Source: DASYXT01 sp035934555 (lineage in GTDB: Bacteria > Verrucomicrobiota > Verrucomicrobiia > Limisphaerales > UBA8199). From it: a stretch of DNA of 64,000 nucleotides. The stretch is from the NCBI GenBank assembly GCA_035934555.1, contig DASYXT010000046.1:62001-126000 (forward strand), read 5' to 3'. Positions 29,827 through 38,130 of this stretch are shown piece by piece. The notes under the pieces were generated by a model that was given only the letters and a program-made list of their open reading frames with translations, made no database searches and had not been told where the DNA came from. How positions within the stretch are numbered: position 1 is the stretch's first letter; each line of letters begins with the position of its first letter. Made by a program: the position numbers and the translations under genes.

Positions 29827-31305
29827 CTACAGTCCGCGCTGGGCAGCAGAGCTCTTAATCACTTCCGTCTTCTGAATCGGCCATTGCTCGGAGTCTGTTC
29901 GCGCGGTTTTGAAATACTGCTCGAATTGAGCTACCACATCCGGATGGTTCTTCGCGACGTCGTGGGTTTCACCTAAATCGTCCTTCAGGTTGTACAGCTC
30001 CAGCGGTGCGTTGGCCTGCGGCCGCACCGCTTTCCATGGACCCATCCGGGCTGCCTGTTGAAACCCGCGCTCGTGGAATTCCCAGTAAAGAAAGTCATGC
30101 CGGTTGGTTTGGGTCTGGCCGAGCAATGTTGGCAGGACCGATATGCCGTTGAGATTGTCCGGCGTCTTTGCCCCGCCAATTTCCGCCGCTGTCGGAAGGA
30201 AGTCCCAGAATGCCCAGGGCAAATCGCTGACCTGCCCGGGTTTGATTTTGCCCGGCCAACAAACGATCATCGGCACACGGATGCCGCCCTCATAAAGATC
30301 GCGTTTGCCGCCTCGTAAGGGGCCGCTGCTGTGGAAAAATTCGGGGTCCACGCCGCCTTCGTGGTGCGGGCCATTATCGCTGGTGAAGAACACCACCGTG
30401 TTGTCTTCCAGTTTCAGCTTACGCAGACGGTCCATCAGCCGCCCTACATCGCTATCCATCCGCGTAATCATTGCCGCTTTGTTCTTTTCCACCTGCGGCC
30501 AGGACTCACTCGCGTAGGGCGCATCACTCGGCACCTGCATGCCGTTGCCGGACCGGCGGCCTTCCTCATTATTCGCGTGGGGAATGGTGTAGGCAAGGTA
30601 CAGGAAAAACGGACGGTGATGATTGAGCTCGGTCGGTTGATTGATCCCGATGAAATTCACTGCCGCCGTAGTGAACAGGTCCGGAATATACAGGCCCTTC
30701 TTCGCTCCGGCATTTTCATACAAAAATTCCTCGCCATCGTATTGGCCCGGCTCGTATCGCCAGATATGGTCGGCATAGTAATCGTGCGCATGGGTTTGAT
30801 TGAGGTATCCGACGAATTCATCGAATCCGTGCTTCTGCGGCACACCGGTGGTGTGGGCGTCGCCCAGCCCCCATTTGCCAATTAAGCCCGTGCTGTACCC
30901 GGCGTCCTTGAGCAGTTCGGCGATCGTGACGTCCTGCGGCCGGAGCGCCAGCTCGCTATTGCCCCGAACCCATGCATGCCCCGTGTCCAAACCTGTCATC
31001 AACGCGCAACGCGACGGCGCGCAAACCGTGCTGCCAGCATAACAATCGGTAAAACGCATCCCCGCGGCGGCCAATTTGTCCAGATTTGGAGTTTGGATTT
31101 TGGCTTGTCCGTAGCACCCCAAATCGCCATAGCCAAGGTCATCAGCCAGAATGAAGATAATATTGGGGTGGCGCGGCGCCGGACGGTGCACCAGGCGCGG
31201 GGCGGTATTGGTTTCGGATGCGCGGGCCTGCGGGCCGAACCAGCCGAGCAGCCCAAGAACCAGCCCGGGAAGGAGCTTGCGCCAGAGTGGATCAAATCTG
31301 TTCAT
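29827..31305 (-). CDS. Exported formylglycine-dependent sulfatase
   Basis: A 492-residue exported sulfatase. The start at 31305 (MNRFDPLWRKLLPGLVLGLLGW...) gives a signal peptide; a longer frame starts at 31353. The Ca2+-binding ADD pair is Asp55-Asp56 in FILADDLGYGDLG. The formylglycine site is Cys95 in TVCAPSR, the C-x-P-x-R signature. Later motifs GKWGLGD and FTSDNGPHHEGG fit the family. It hydrolyses sulfate esters on polysaccharides or other organic substrates in the periplasm. Verrucomicrobiota are rich in such enzymes. Substrate specificity cannot be set from sequence. No maturase gene is nearby. Confidence 0.93.
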   Translation of the reverse strand: MNRFDPLWRKLLPGLVLGLLGWFGPQARASETNTAPRLVHRPAPRHPNIIFILADDLGYGDLGCYGQAKIQTPNLDKLAAAGMRFTDCYAGSTVCAPSRCALMTGLDTGHAWVRGNSELALRPQDVTIAELLKDAGYSTGLIGKWGLGDAHTTGVPQKHGFDEFVGYLNQTHAHDYYADHIWRYEPGQYDGEEFLYENAGAKKGLYIPDLFTTAAVNFIGINQPTELNHHRPFFLYLAYTIPHANNEEGRRSGNGMQVPSDAPYASESWPQVEKNKAAMITRMDSDVGRLMDRLRKLKLEDNTVVFFTSDNGPHHEGGVDPEFFHSSGPLRGGKRDLYEGGIRVPMIVCWPGKIKPGQVSDLPWAFWDFLPTAAEIGGAKTPDNLNGISVLPTLLGQTQTNRHDFLYWEFHERGFQQAARMGPWKAVRPQANAPLELYNLKDDLGETHDVAKNHPDVVAQFEQYFKTARTDSEQWPIQKTEVIKSSAAQRGL

Positions 31306-31377
31306 CTTAGCATGATTTTGGGAAATATTGGGCAGGGCGTCCAACCAATTCAATCAATTCGCGATAGTTTCTGGTCA

Positions 31378-31456
31378 TCCTAATCCGAATCATAATCATA
31401 ATCATAATCGTAATCGAATCATTACGATTAGGATTACGATTAGGATTATGATTAAG
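31378..31456. repeat. Inverted ATTATG/ATTACG hexamer repeat
   Basis: The left arm (31378-31417, units such as AATCATAATC and CGTAATC) and right arm (31421-31456, units such as ATTAGGATTACG) are partly complementary and could fold into a long AT-rich hairpin upstream of the sulfatase gene and of the gene at 31525. It belongs to the same family as the runs at 9657 and 18590. Confidence 0.75.
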
Positions 31457-31524
31457 GAAATGGGGAGATCGTCACAAACATTCCCGTTGCATTTGGCCCT
31501 ATTCCAGGCACTTTGAGTTGAAAA

Positions 31525-32082
31525 ATGGCTGAAGAATCCATACCGCAGGCGGGCCAGCCTCAATCCATCTCCGCACCGGATGCCGGTCCACGGCGCGGGC
31601 GGCGGTCGGGACGTGGCCATCGGGGACGTGGCCGCCGGCGCAAACCCGCTCCGCCCCATACGGCCGCTGGTGCTAGCGAACCAGCCGACCCTGCGGCGGA
31701 TTTTGAGTCACCCGACCCGACCGATGTGGCGGCCGAGCCGAGTGCGATGACGCCCGAACCGCCTGCCGAACAGGCGGAGCGCAGGGAATCAGCCTCAGCG
31801 CGGGAGGAATTCGAGCGTGCTCCCGAACCTCCCAGAGCACCCCAACCGGGCTCCCGTTCAACCGCCTCGACGCCCAATCTCCAGCGGACCTTAGACCACG
31901 TGAACGACGTCATTTCGACTCTGCGTGATGCGCTCGAAGAAATGGAGGAAGTGCTCGAGACGCTCGAATTATTCGAGCGGCAGGGGGACGCGGATGAACG
32001 GGAGCTCGAATCCCTCCGCCGCGCCCTGCGGCATTTGCAACGTCCACGCGAAGGTGGTTCGCATCACGGCCGACATGGTTGA
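31525..32082 (+). CDS. Hypothetical RG-rich, coiled-coil protein
   Basis: A 185-residue protein. Residues about 23-41 are arginine/glycine-rich (RRGRRSGRGHRGRGRRR), a composition seen in RNA- or DNA-binding tails. A Pro/Ala/Glu-rich disordered region follows, then a C-terminal predicted coiled coil (LQRTLDHVNDVISTLRDALEEMEEVLETLELFERQG). No folded domain is recognised. The next gene starts inside its last codons (8-nt overlap), so the two are co-expressed with the uracil-DNA glycosylase. A nucleic-acid-binding or oligomerising accessory role is conceivable. Confidence 0.6.
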   Translation: MAEESIPQAGQPQSISAPDAGPRRGRRSGRGHRGRGRRRKPAPPHTAAGASEPADPAADFESPDPTDVAAEPSAMTPEPPAEQAERRESASAREEFERAPEPPRAPQPGSRSTASTPNLQRTLDHVNDVISTLRDALEEMEEVLETLELFERQGDADERELESLRRALRHLQRPREGGSHHGRHG

Positions 32083-32818
32083 GCCCAGGCGGCAGGTGGA
32101 CTTGAGCCGCCGGCTCATTCGGGCCGCGCGAGAATTAAGCGACTCTGTTGGCAGGCTGCGTTTCAGCCCCCCGGTAACCCATGTCTATAACCCGCTCGCT
32201 TACGCTTGGCTGGCCCACCGCGCGTACCTGGAGCGGTTCGCTTGCGCGCCGAAGCGGGTCCTGTTCCTGGGCATGAACCCGGGCCCCTTTGGCATGGTCC
32301 AAACCGGTGTGCCATTCGGCGAAGTTGCCGCCGTACGGGTTTGGTTGCAGCTCGAGGCGGCAGTAGAGCGCCCGACGCACGAACATCCTCGCCGCCCGAT
32401 CCTTGGGTTTGCCTGTCCTCGTTCCGAAGTCAGCGGTCACCGCCTCTGGGGCTTATTCGCCCAACGTTTCGGATCGGCGCAGAAGTTCTTCGCCGAACAC
32501 CTGGTGCTCAATTACTGCCCGCTCGCATTTCTGGAAACCACGGGCCGCAACCGCACGCCCGACAAGCTGCCAGCCGCCGAACGCGAAGCCTTGTTCGCCC
32601 TCTGCGACGAGCACTTGCGCGCCGTCGTTCGCGCGCTCCACCCCGAATGGGTGATCGCTGTCGGTGATTTTGCGTTCCGCCGCGCCGAATTTGTTTTTAC
32701 ACAGGTCCCGCCGCGGCTGGGCCGGATTCATCATCCCAGCCCGGCCAATCCAAGGGCGAATCGTGACTGGGCCGGGTTGGTGACGCGCCAGTTACGGGAA
32801 CTGACTGTGTGGAGTTGA
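32075..32818 (+). CDS. SMUG1-family uracil-DNA glycosylase
   Basis: A 247-residue base-excision repair glycosylase. The start at 32075 lies within the preceding gene and puts the N-terminus just before the fold. The SMUG1 signature is VLFLGMNPGPFGMVQTGVPFGEV (the GMNPGP box, with Asn in the water-activating position). The second motif, HHPSPANPRANRDW, matches the HPSPxxxxAN uracil-binding loop of the family. It removes uracil and oxidised pyrimidines from DNA. The tight coupling to an arginine-rich protein is unexplained. Confidence 0.9.
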   Translation: MVEPRRQVDLSRRLIRAARELSDSVGRLRFSPPVTHVYNPLAYAWLAHRAYLERFACAPKRVLFLGMNPGPFGMVQTGVPFGEVAAVRVWLQLEAAVERPTHEHPRRPILGFACPRSEVSGHRLWGLFAQRFGSAQKFFAEHLVLNYCPLAFLETTGRNRTPDKLPAAEREALFALCDEHLRAVVRALHPEWVIAVGDFAFRRAEFVFTQVPPRLGRIHHPSPANPRANRDWAGLVTRQLRELTVWS

Positions 32819-32963
32819 GGGGCGTTCAGGAAGACACACCGCGAAATGTTCAGCCGGCCCGGGTGGTGTTGTTCGTGTTCCTGTGTTCCTGACTCCTCCT
32901 TGCGCCCTCCCCCTGTTCGGAGGTATGGTTCTGCGGTCCGTGGCCGATGCCCGGTGGCTGAAT

Positions 32964-33932
32964 ATGCACTTGCCGGATGGTTTCCTGGATGCGCGCACAA
33001 CGCTGCTCGCCGCGGGTGCGGCGGCGGTGGGCATCGGCATTGCGTTGCGCCAGGTGCGCACCGCGCTGGAGCCGCGCCAGATGCCGATGCTCGGGCTGGC
33101 CGCGGCGTTTGTATTTGCGGCCCAGATGATGAACTTCCCGGTGGCCGGCGGCACCTCGGGGCATTTGATTGGCGGGGTGCTGACGGCAGTGCTTTTGGGG
33201 CCCAGCGCCGCCGTCCTGGTGCTCACCTGCGTGCTGCTGGTCCAATGCCTCCTGTTTGCGGACGGCGGTTTATTGGCGCTCGGCGCCAATGTTTTCAACA
33301 TGGGAATTGTTAGCACCTGCGGCGGGTACATGGTGTTTCGGCTGGTCAAACGGATGGTGCGGATGGACTCGACGCGCTCGACGGTGCTCGCGTCGGCATT
33401 CGCCGCCTGGGTAGGCACTGTGCTGGCCGCCATTTCCTGCGCCGGCCAACTCGCACTTTCTCACACCGTCCCGTGGTCGGTGGCCTTTCCCGCGATGACC
33501 TATGTTCACATGCTCATCGGGGTCGGGGAAGGGTTAGCGACCGGGCTGATCGTACTAGGGGTTCTGCGCGCGCGACCGCTGCTGGTCGCCGGGGCAGCAG
33601 AGAAGGCTCCCATCTCCCTTTCCGGCTTGTTCGGCTATGGTCTGCTCATTATCTGTGGGTTCGCGGTGTTCGTCGTTCCCTTTGCCTGCCGTTGGCCGGA
33701 CGGTTTGGAATCGGTCGCCCGCGCGTTGGGCTTCGACGAACACGCAGCGGCGGCGGCTGTCGAAGCTCCGTTTGCGGATTACCGCCTGCCGTTTGTCGGC
33801 TCGGCAACGCTCGCGACTGCGCTGGCGGGCCTCATTGGCACTGTGGTGGCTTTTGTTGCGGCGTACGCGCTCGCGCGCGTTTTAGTCCCGGCCCTCTCGG
33901 CTTCAAAGAAGGATGCACCCACCCGCAACTGA
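32964..33932 (+). CDS. cbiM: Cobalt/nickel ECF transporter S component CbiM with C-terminal PDGLE domain
   Basis: Substrate-binding membrane protein of an energy-coupling-factor importer for Co2+ or Ni2+. I place the start at 32964 (MHLPDGFLD), not at an upstream in-frame start, because the family coordinates the metal with the N-terminal amino group and the following His; the upstream start would bury it. The 322-residue protein has several transmembrane helices and the CbiM core (NFPVAGGTSGHLIGG, GANVFNMGIV). Its C-terminal third contains WPDGLESVARALGF, the PDGLE domain, so the CbiN-like part is fused. The next gene overlaps by 20 nt. Metal specificity is not decided by sequence. Confidence 0.9.
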   Translation: MHLPDGFLDARTTLLAAGAAAVGIGIALRQVRTALEPRQMPMLGLAAAFVFAAQMMNFPVAGGTSGHLIGGVLTAVLLGPSAAVLVLTCVLLVQCLLFADGGLLALGANVFNMGIVSTCGGYMVFRLVKRMVRMDSTRSTVLASAFAAWVGTVLAAISCAGQLALSHTVPWSVAFPAMTYVHMLIGVGEGLATGLIVLGVLRARPLLVAGAAEKAPISLSGLFGYGLLIICGFAVFVVPFACRWPDGLESVARALGFDEHAAAAAVEAPFADYRLPFVGSATLATALAGLIGTVVAFVAAYALARVLVPALSASKKDAPTRN

Positions 33933-34518
33933 ACCGGCGCGGACCGCTCCCTTGTTCCATGTCGAAGCGCGCATCAAGCTGCTGGGTGCGCTGGCGTTGC
34001 TTGTCGGAATCGCCCTGTTGCCTCGCCGCCTGACCCTGCTTTATCTGTTTCCCAGCGGTGTGGTCCTGGCACTGTGGCTTTGGGCGCGCATGCCGTTTGG
34101 CTACGCGCTGCGCCGGCTGTTCGTCGTCGAATGGTTCGTGCTGGGCATCGGCCTTTTGACATTGCTGCACCCGGGCAGCTTGCCGCTGTTCTTCTCGATC
34201 GTGGCCAAGAGCAACCTCTGCATGCTCACCGTCCTGCTGTTGACTTGGACTACACCGTTCCAGGACCTGCTGCAGGCGTTGCGCCGGTTCCGCTTTCCGC
34301 CGGTCATGCTGGGCACCCTGGCCCTCATGTACCGGTACCTCCCGTTGCTGGTCGAGGAATCCCGGCGTATGCACCGCGCGCGGGCCAGCCGGACCTTTTC
34401 ACGCCGGCGCGGACTGGCCTGGCATAATCTTGCGGCAATCATTGCGCAATTATTCGTGCGCAGCGCCGAACGCGCCGAACGCATTTACCTGGCCATGTGC
34501 GCCCGGGGCTGGAAATGA
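33913..34518 (+). CDS. cbiQ: Cobalt/nickel ECF transporter T component CbiQ
   Basis: A 201-residue transmembrane coupling protein linking CbiM to the ATPase. It has hydrophobic segments (LGALALLVGIALLP..., WLWARMPFGYALRRLFVVEWFVLGIGLL) and the two EcfT coupling-motif regions: RARASRTFSRRRG (first Ala-Arg-type motif) and SAERAERIYLAMCARGWK at the extreme C-terminus. It is somewhat shorter than typical CbiQ (about 225-260). It begins inside cbiM and its stop overlaps cbiO by 4 nt, confirming a three-gene unit. Confidence 0.87.
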   Translation: MHPPATEPARTAPLFHVEARIKLLGALALLVGIALLPRRLTLLYLFPSGVVLALWLWARMPFGYALRRLFVVEWFVLGIGLLTLLHPGSLPLFFSIVAKSNLCMLTVLLLTWTTPFQDLLQALRRFRFPPVMLGTLALMYRYLPLLVEESRRMHRARASRTFSRRRGLAWHNLAAIIAQLFVRSAERAERIYLAMCARGWK

Positions 34519-35279
34519 CTGCCGCTGTCGAACTGCGCCAGCTCTCGTATCGGTATCCACCACGGGGCGTGCTTGCGCTGGATAAAATCTCCTTTTCCGT
34601 GGGCCCCGACGAGTGCCTGGGATTGCTCGGTCCCAACGGCGCCGGCAAATCCACCCTGCTGCTGCACTTGAACGGCCTGTTGCCCGAACACCTGCCGGAA
34701 GAGCCCGCCGTCTGGATCGACGGCCAGCCGCTCAACCGTCAAAACCTCGATGTGCTCCGTCAGCGCGTGGGGTTGTTGTTCCAGGACCCGGACGACCAGC
34801 TCATCTCGGCCACCGTCTTCGAGGATGTCGCCTTCGGTCCGCGCCAACTCGGCATTGATGGCGCCATCCTCCGCTCGCTCGTCCAGTTTTCGTTGTCACA
34901 GGTCGGCCTCGAGGGGTTTGAGGCACGCGAGCCACATCGGCTGAGTCACGGCGAAAAGAGGCGCGTTTGCCTGGCCGGTGTGCTCGCCTGCAAACCCAGC
35001 GTGCTGGTGCTGGATGAACCGACCAGTGACCTGGACCCGCGCGGCCGGCGCGAGTTCAAAGTGCTGCTGCAATCCTTGCCCGGCGCAAAAATCATCGCCA
35101 CCCACGACCTCGAATTGGTCGTGGACCTCTGCTCTCGGGTCGTCATTCTCGATGAAGGCAAGCTCGTCGCCGATGGCCCCACTCTCTCGCTGCTGTCGGA
35201 CGAGAAGCTGATGCTTGCTCACGGTCTGGAGAAACCGCACAGCTTGTTGCACCATCACCCTCACGGGCCGATGGAATAG
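34515..35279 (+). CDS. cbiO: Cobalt/nickel ECF transporter ATPase CbiO
   Basis: A 254-residue ABC ATPase that energises CbiM/CbiQ. Walker A is GPNGAGKST, the Q-loop is LFQDPDDQLIS, the signature is LSHGEKRRVCLAG, Walker B is VLVLDEPTSDLD, and the switch histidine is in IATHDLELV. The usual ECF Q-loop phrase FQxPDxQ is intact. The ATG overlaps the cbiQ stop (ATGA). It is the last gene of cbiM-cbiQ-cbiO. Confidence 0.94.
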   Translation: MTAAVELRQLSYRYPPRGVLALDKISFSVGPDECLGLLGPNGAGKSTLLLHLNGLLPEHLPEEPAVWIDGQPLNRQNLDVLRQRVGLLFQDPDDQLISATVFEDVAFGPRQLGIDGAILRSLVQFSLSQVGLEGFEAREPHRLSHGEKRRVCLAGVLACKPSVLVLDEPTSDLDPRGRREFKVLLQSLPGAKIIATHDLELVVDLCSRVVILDEGKLVADGPTLSLLSDEKLMLAHGLEKPHSLLHHHPHGPME

Positions 35280-35349
35280 CAGGCGTGCCGACACTCGGGG
35301 CAGCGTTTTGGGCCGTGCTGGCAGCAGCTCTGCTTAGGCGCGCTCTTAA

Positions 35350-36015
35350 TCACCCGTGCAGTTTCGGACGCGCTGCCTCCCGCGCATTGAAACTCCTGCC
35401 AACGACGAACCCGATGACACTCCCGATGATGGCTCCGGCCACAAAGTCCGATAGCCAATGAATCGTCATCGAAACACCCACACCGACATAGAGCGCGTAG
35501 AGCAGCGCACATACCCCGAGCCATTTTTGCCTCGGGAAAAGCGCACAAATGCAGGCAGCCATTGCAAAAGCGATGGTTGTGTGCGACGAAGGCCAGCCCC
35601 AGAAAACCCCGCCTCGTAAAAAGCCGAAACGGAAGATGTGCGTCAGGTCCGCCCCGGGGGAGTGCATCGGATGCGCCCGGCCGGTTAGCGCCTTGTAGCA
35701 CGAGGAGATCAGCGAGCCGAGGATTTCGGCTTGCGCCAAGGACCACCCGGTCTGAACCGTCTTGAGTTGCCGGAAAATGCCGCCCAGGAACAGCAGCAGT
35801 AACGGCAGCACGAGCGGCAGCAATCCTCCGATATGCACCGCCGGAAACATCCACCTGCGCAGTTCCGGACTGCGCGTCGCCAGGAAATATCGCCAATCCA
35901 ACCCGGCGAGCACCATAATCACCGTGAGTACAATGGCCACCACGTGCCACACCAGCCGCCGCCCTCTGAAACAGTCGATAAAATTCCCCGGCAGGGATAT
36001 GACAAAAAAGCGCAT
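35350..36015 (-). CDS. PAP2-superfamily membrane phosphatase
   Basis: A 221-residue membrane enzyme; the start at 36015 (MRFFVISLPGN) leaves the natural hydrophobic start and discards a non-homologous extension. Three phosphatase motifs are visible: KALTGRAHP (KxxxxxxRP, with Arg then His replacing the usual spacing), GWPSSHTTIAF (PSGH-type), and SMTIHWLSDFVAG (SRxxxxxHxxxD). Multiple transmembrane helices are present. It may dephosphorylate undecaprenyl pyrophosphate or phosphatidate-type lipids. It lies downstream of two SPFH-domain genes, 64 bp away. Confidence 0.82.
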   Translation of the reverse strand: MRFFVISLPGNFIDCFRGRRLVWHVVAIVLTVIMVLAGLDWRYFLATRSPELRRWMFPAVHIGGLLPLVLPLLLLFLGGIFRQLKTVQTGWSLAQAEILGSLISSCYKALTGRAHPMHSPGADLTHIFRFGFLRGGVFWGWPSSHTTIAFAMAACICALFPRQKWLGVCALLYALYVGVGVSMTIHWLSDFVAGAIIGSVIGFVVGRSFNAREAARPKLHG

Positions 36016-36079
36016 GTCGTGGAGCGAGCCATCCTGGCCGACGTAGCCGCGGCATTCTGCGGCGCAGCAGTGGAGGGCT

Positions 36080-36993
36080 CTAAATACCCCGCACTGGGGC
36101 CTTCGGCAATGGCTCCGTAGCAGCCAACTGTTTGAGCAGGTCATTGCCGCCGGGGACGAGCACAATATCGGCCTGGCCCTGGACGATGCTTTGCGCTTCG
36201 AGGATATCAAACATAGCGCTGGAGATCTCAGGATCACGCGCAATTTGCTGCAGCCCCGCGCCGACAATCCGCGGGCGCATGGCGGCGGCTTTGGCGAACT
36301 CGATTGCCGCCTGCCGTTCGGCGGTGCTGGTGATGATGCTGACCTGGTTGGCCCCGTCCTGCTTGATGGCCGAGGTCACCTGGCGCAACCGGTTAACCAC
36401 CTTTTCCTCAATCTGCTTGATCATATTCGCATCCCGAAAATGGACCTTGCGGATATAGACCGAGCCGAGGCGGTATCCCCATTCATGTGACATGGGCGAC
36501 ACCTCGGCACGACCGTCAGGCTCATCGTGTGCCGGTCTTCCAGCATGTTGGCCAGCTTCAGGTTGCTCAGGCAGCGCACGGTGGAGTTGCTGACGTTTGC
36601 CCCCAGCGACCCGCGTGGGTCGGCGTTCTTGAACAAATACGAGACCGGGTCGCTGATAAACATCTCATACCAGATGCCAATGCCCATAGGAGCGCCTTCC
36701 TCGGAATTGACGGGCTGACTGCGGAGGTACTCCTGGTCGAGCCGCATGTCCAGCACATGGCACCGGCCCAGCCACGTCACCAGCGGCGCCTTCAACCCGA
36801 GCTTCAACCAAAGCAAATGCAGCCCCGGCTCGTCCAGCACCAGCGCCACCTTGCCGAACAGCATGTACACCCGGCATTGGCGTTCCTGCACAACTGTGTA
36901 CAGGCCGAACAGACGACAAAGGCCTGAGATCACGGGGCCGAGAATGAACAGTCCGACGAAAGTCGCGCCTGCGGCGATCAGGAAGTTAAGCAT
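36080..36993 (-). pseudogene. Frameshifted second SPFH/Band-7 protein gene
   Basis: Two frames encode halves of one SPFH (stomatin/prohibitin/HflK-like) protein. The upstream frame (from 36993, MLNFLIAAGATFVGLFILGPV...) reads to LANMLEDRHTMSLTV and then goes out of register. The other frame (from about 36502) resumes with SPMSHEWGYRLGSVYIRKVHFRD and ends at 36080. Inserting one C near 36511 would restore TVRAEVSPMSHEWGY, a natural SPFH continuation. It is therefore a one-base deletion or sequencing error. The first eight bases overlap the 3' end of the neighbouring SPFH gene. If the deletion is real, the protein is truncated after the N-terminal anchor and part of the Band-7 domain. Confidence 0.75.
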
Positions 36994-37993
36994 TGGGCAC
37001 CTCCAGGACGGCGCGTCGCGCCTCGCTAAACAATTTCAACCGCACGTTGCGCACATAAGCGGGCAGCGCATCCGGACCGCTCTTCTTCAACTCGCGCAAC
37101 TGGTCGGCCAGTGCATTCAGCGGTTCGACTTCGGCCTGCGCTTTCAACGTTTCGATTTCCACTGCGGTTTTGGATTGGACGAGTTTCTGGTCAGCACCGG
37201 CCTGAGCCAGGCTGATGTCTGAGGAAACCTGGTTGTAGGCAGTATTGATCGCGGCCAGCGCCGACTCGACCTCGGCGGGTGGATCGATGCCGGTGATCAG
37301 GGAAGCATCCAGGGCAATACCATAACGCGCCTCGGATGATTTGCACTCGCGGTCCATGTGTTCGTTGATATCGCGCAGGTTTTTCCGGAGGTCGTTGATG
37401 GAAACGCCAATGGCAGCGGTGGCCAGTTCGGGCGTTGGAATGCCGCCCGCAGTGGCCGGGACCTCCGCCGGTGCGGGAGCTTCAAAATTCGCAATCCGCT
37501 CCCGCAGCACTGACGTGAAATAGCCCATGACGTGCGCGATTGGGTGCTTAACCCCGAACAGGTACGCGTAGAGATTTTTCTCCGAAACGCTGTACCGGAT
37601 TTGGCCGGTCAGGCCGGTGTTGAGCTGGTCTTTGGTGACCGCTTCCAGCACTGTGCCGCCCTGGTTGGCGGTCGGGCTCTGAGGATCGTACGCCATGTTC
37701 ATCGTCTGCGTGGCGACCGATACTTTATACACCCTCTCCCACGGCCACTTGAAGTAAGGGCCGCCCGGCGGAATGACGCGAACCTCGGGATAGTTGTAGC
37801 GTTCTTTTTCCTCCGGCGCCAAGGCCTCGCTAATGGGATCCTGCAACGTGGTGGCGGTGCCCACTCGTTCGGCCCGGCCAAAACTCGTCTTCACCGCCCG
37901 CTCGTTTTGGTTCACGGTGTATATCCCTGCGACCAGATAGCGCACCAGGAACCACGCGACGAACCCAACCGCTGCACCGACTAACATGCTCAT
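36986..37993 (-). CDS. SPFH/Band-7 (HflK-like) membrane protein
   Basis: A 335-residue protein with an N-terminal membrane anchor (LVGAAVGFVAWFLVRYLVAGIY) and an SPFH domain (VNQNERAVKTSFGRAERV..., PGGPYFKWPWERVYKV, LTGQIRYSVSEKNLYAYLFG). The C-terminal part is a predicted coiled coil (ALAAINTAYNQVSSDISLAQAGADQKLVQSKTAVEIETLKAQAEVEPLNALADQLRELKK). Such proteins form large membrane-bound cages that organise or regulate proteases and membrane microdomains. Its stop overlaps the start of the second, frameshifted SPFH gene by 8 nt, so the two subunits were probably partners, as HflK-HflC are. Confidence 0.8.
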   Translation of the reverse strand: MSMLVGAAVGFVAWFLVRYLVAGIYTVNQNERAVKTSFGRAERVGTATTLQDPISEALAPEEKERYNYPEVRVIPPGGPYFKWPWERVYKVSVATQTMNMAYDPQSPTANQGGTVLEAVTKDQLNTGLTGQIRYSVSEKNLYAYLFGVKHPIAHVMGYFTSVLRERIANFEAPAPAEVPATAGGIPTPELATAAIGVSINDLRKNLRDINEHMDRECKSSEARYGIALDASLITGIDPPAEVESALAAINTAYNQVSSDISLAQAGADQKLVQSKTAVEIETLKAQAEVEPLNALADQLRELKKSGPDALPAYVRNVRLKLFSEARRAVLEVPNA

Positions 37994-38130
37994 AAAAGTT
38001 GCTTTCTGAACACGACACTACTCGAGCGTTTTTCTGAAAACAAGGTCGCGGGCGCTACAATGGGCGGCGCGGTTTGTAAGGCTGCGCGCGAGACCAATTC
38101 TCTGCGGCGTTGCTCTGCTCGCAGAAATGC

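Noticed and set aside
32819..32963. Cobalamin riboswitch upstream of cbiM
   Set aside because: I looked for the conserved B12-box words (AGTCAGGAGAC-like and GCCACTG) and did not find them.
35261..36055. 264-codon minus-strand frame ending in a cysteine-rich tail
   Set aside because: It overlaps the PAP2 phosphatase in another frame; the phosphatase motifs are in the frame ending at 35350.
36080..36502. Second half of the split SPFH gene as a separate gene
   Set aside because: It starts in the middle of a conserved SPFH domain with no ribosome-binding site; a one-base frameshift explains it better.
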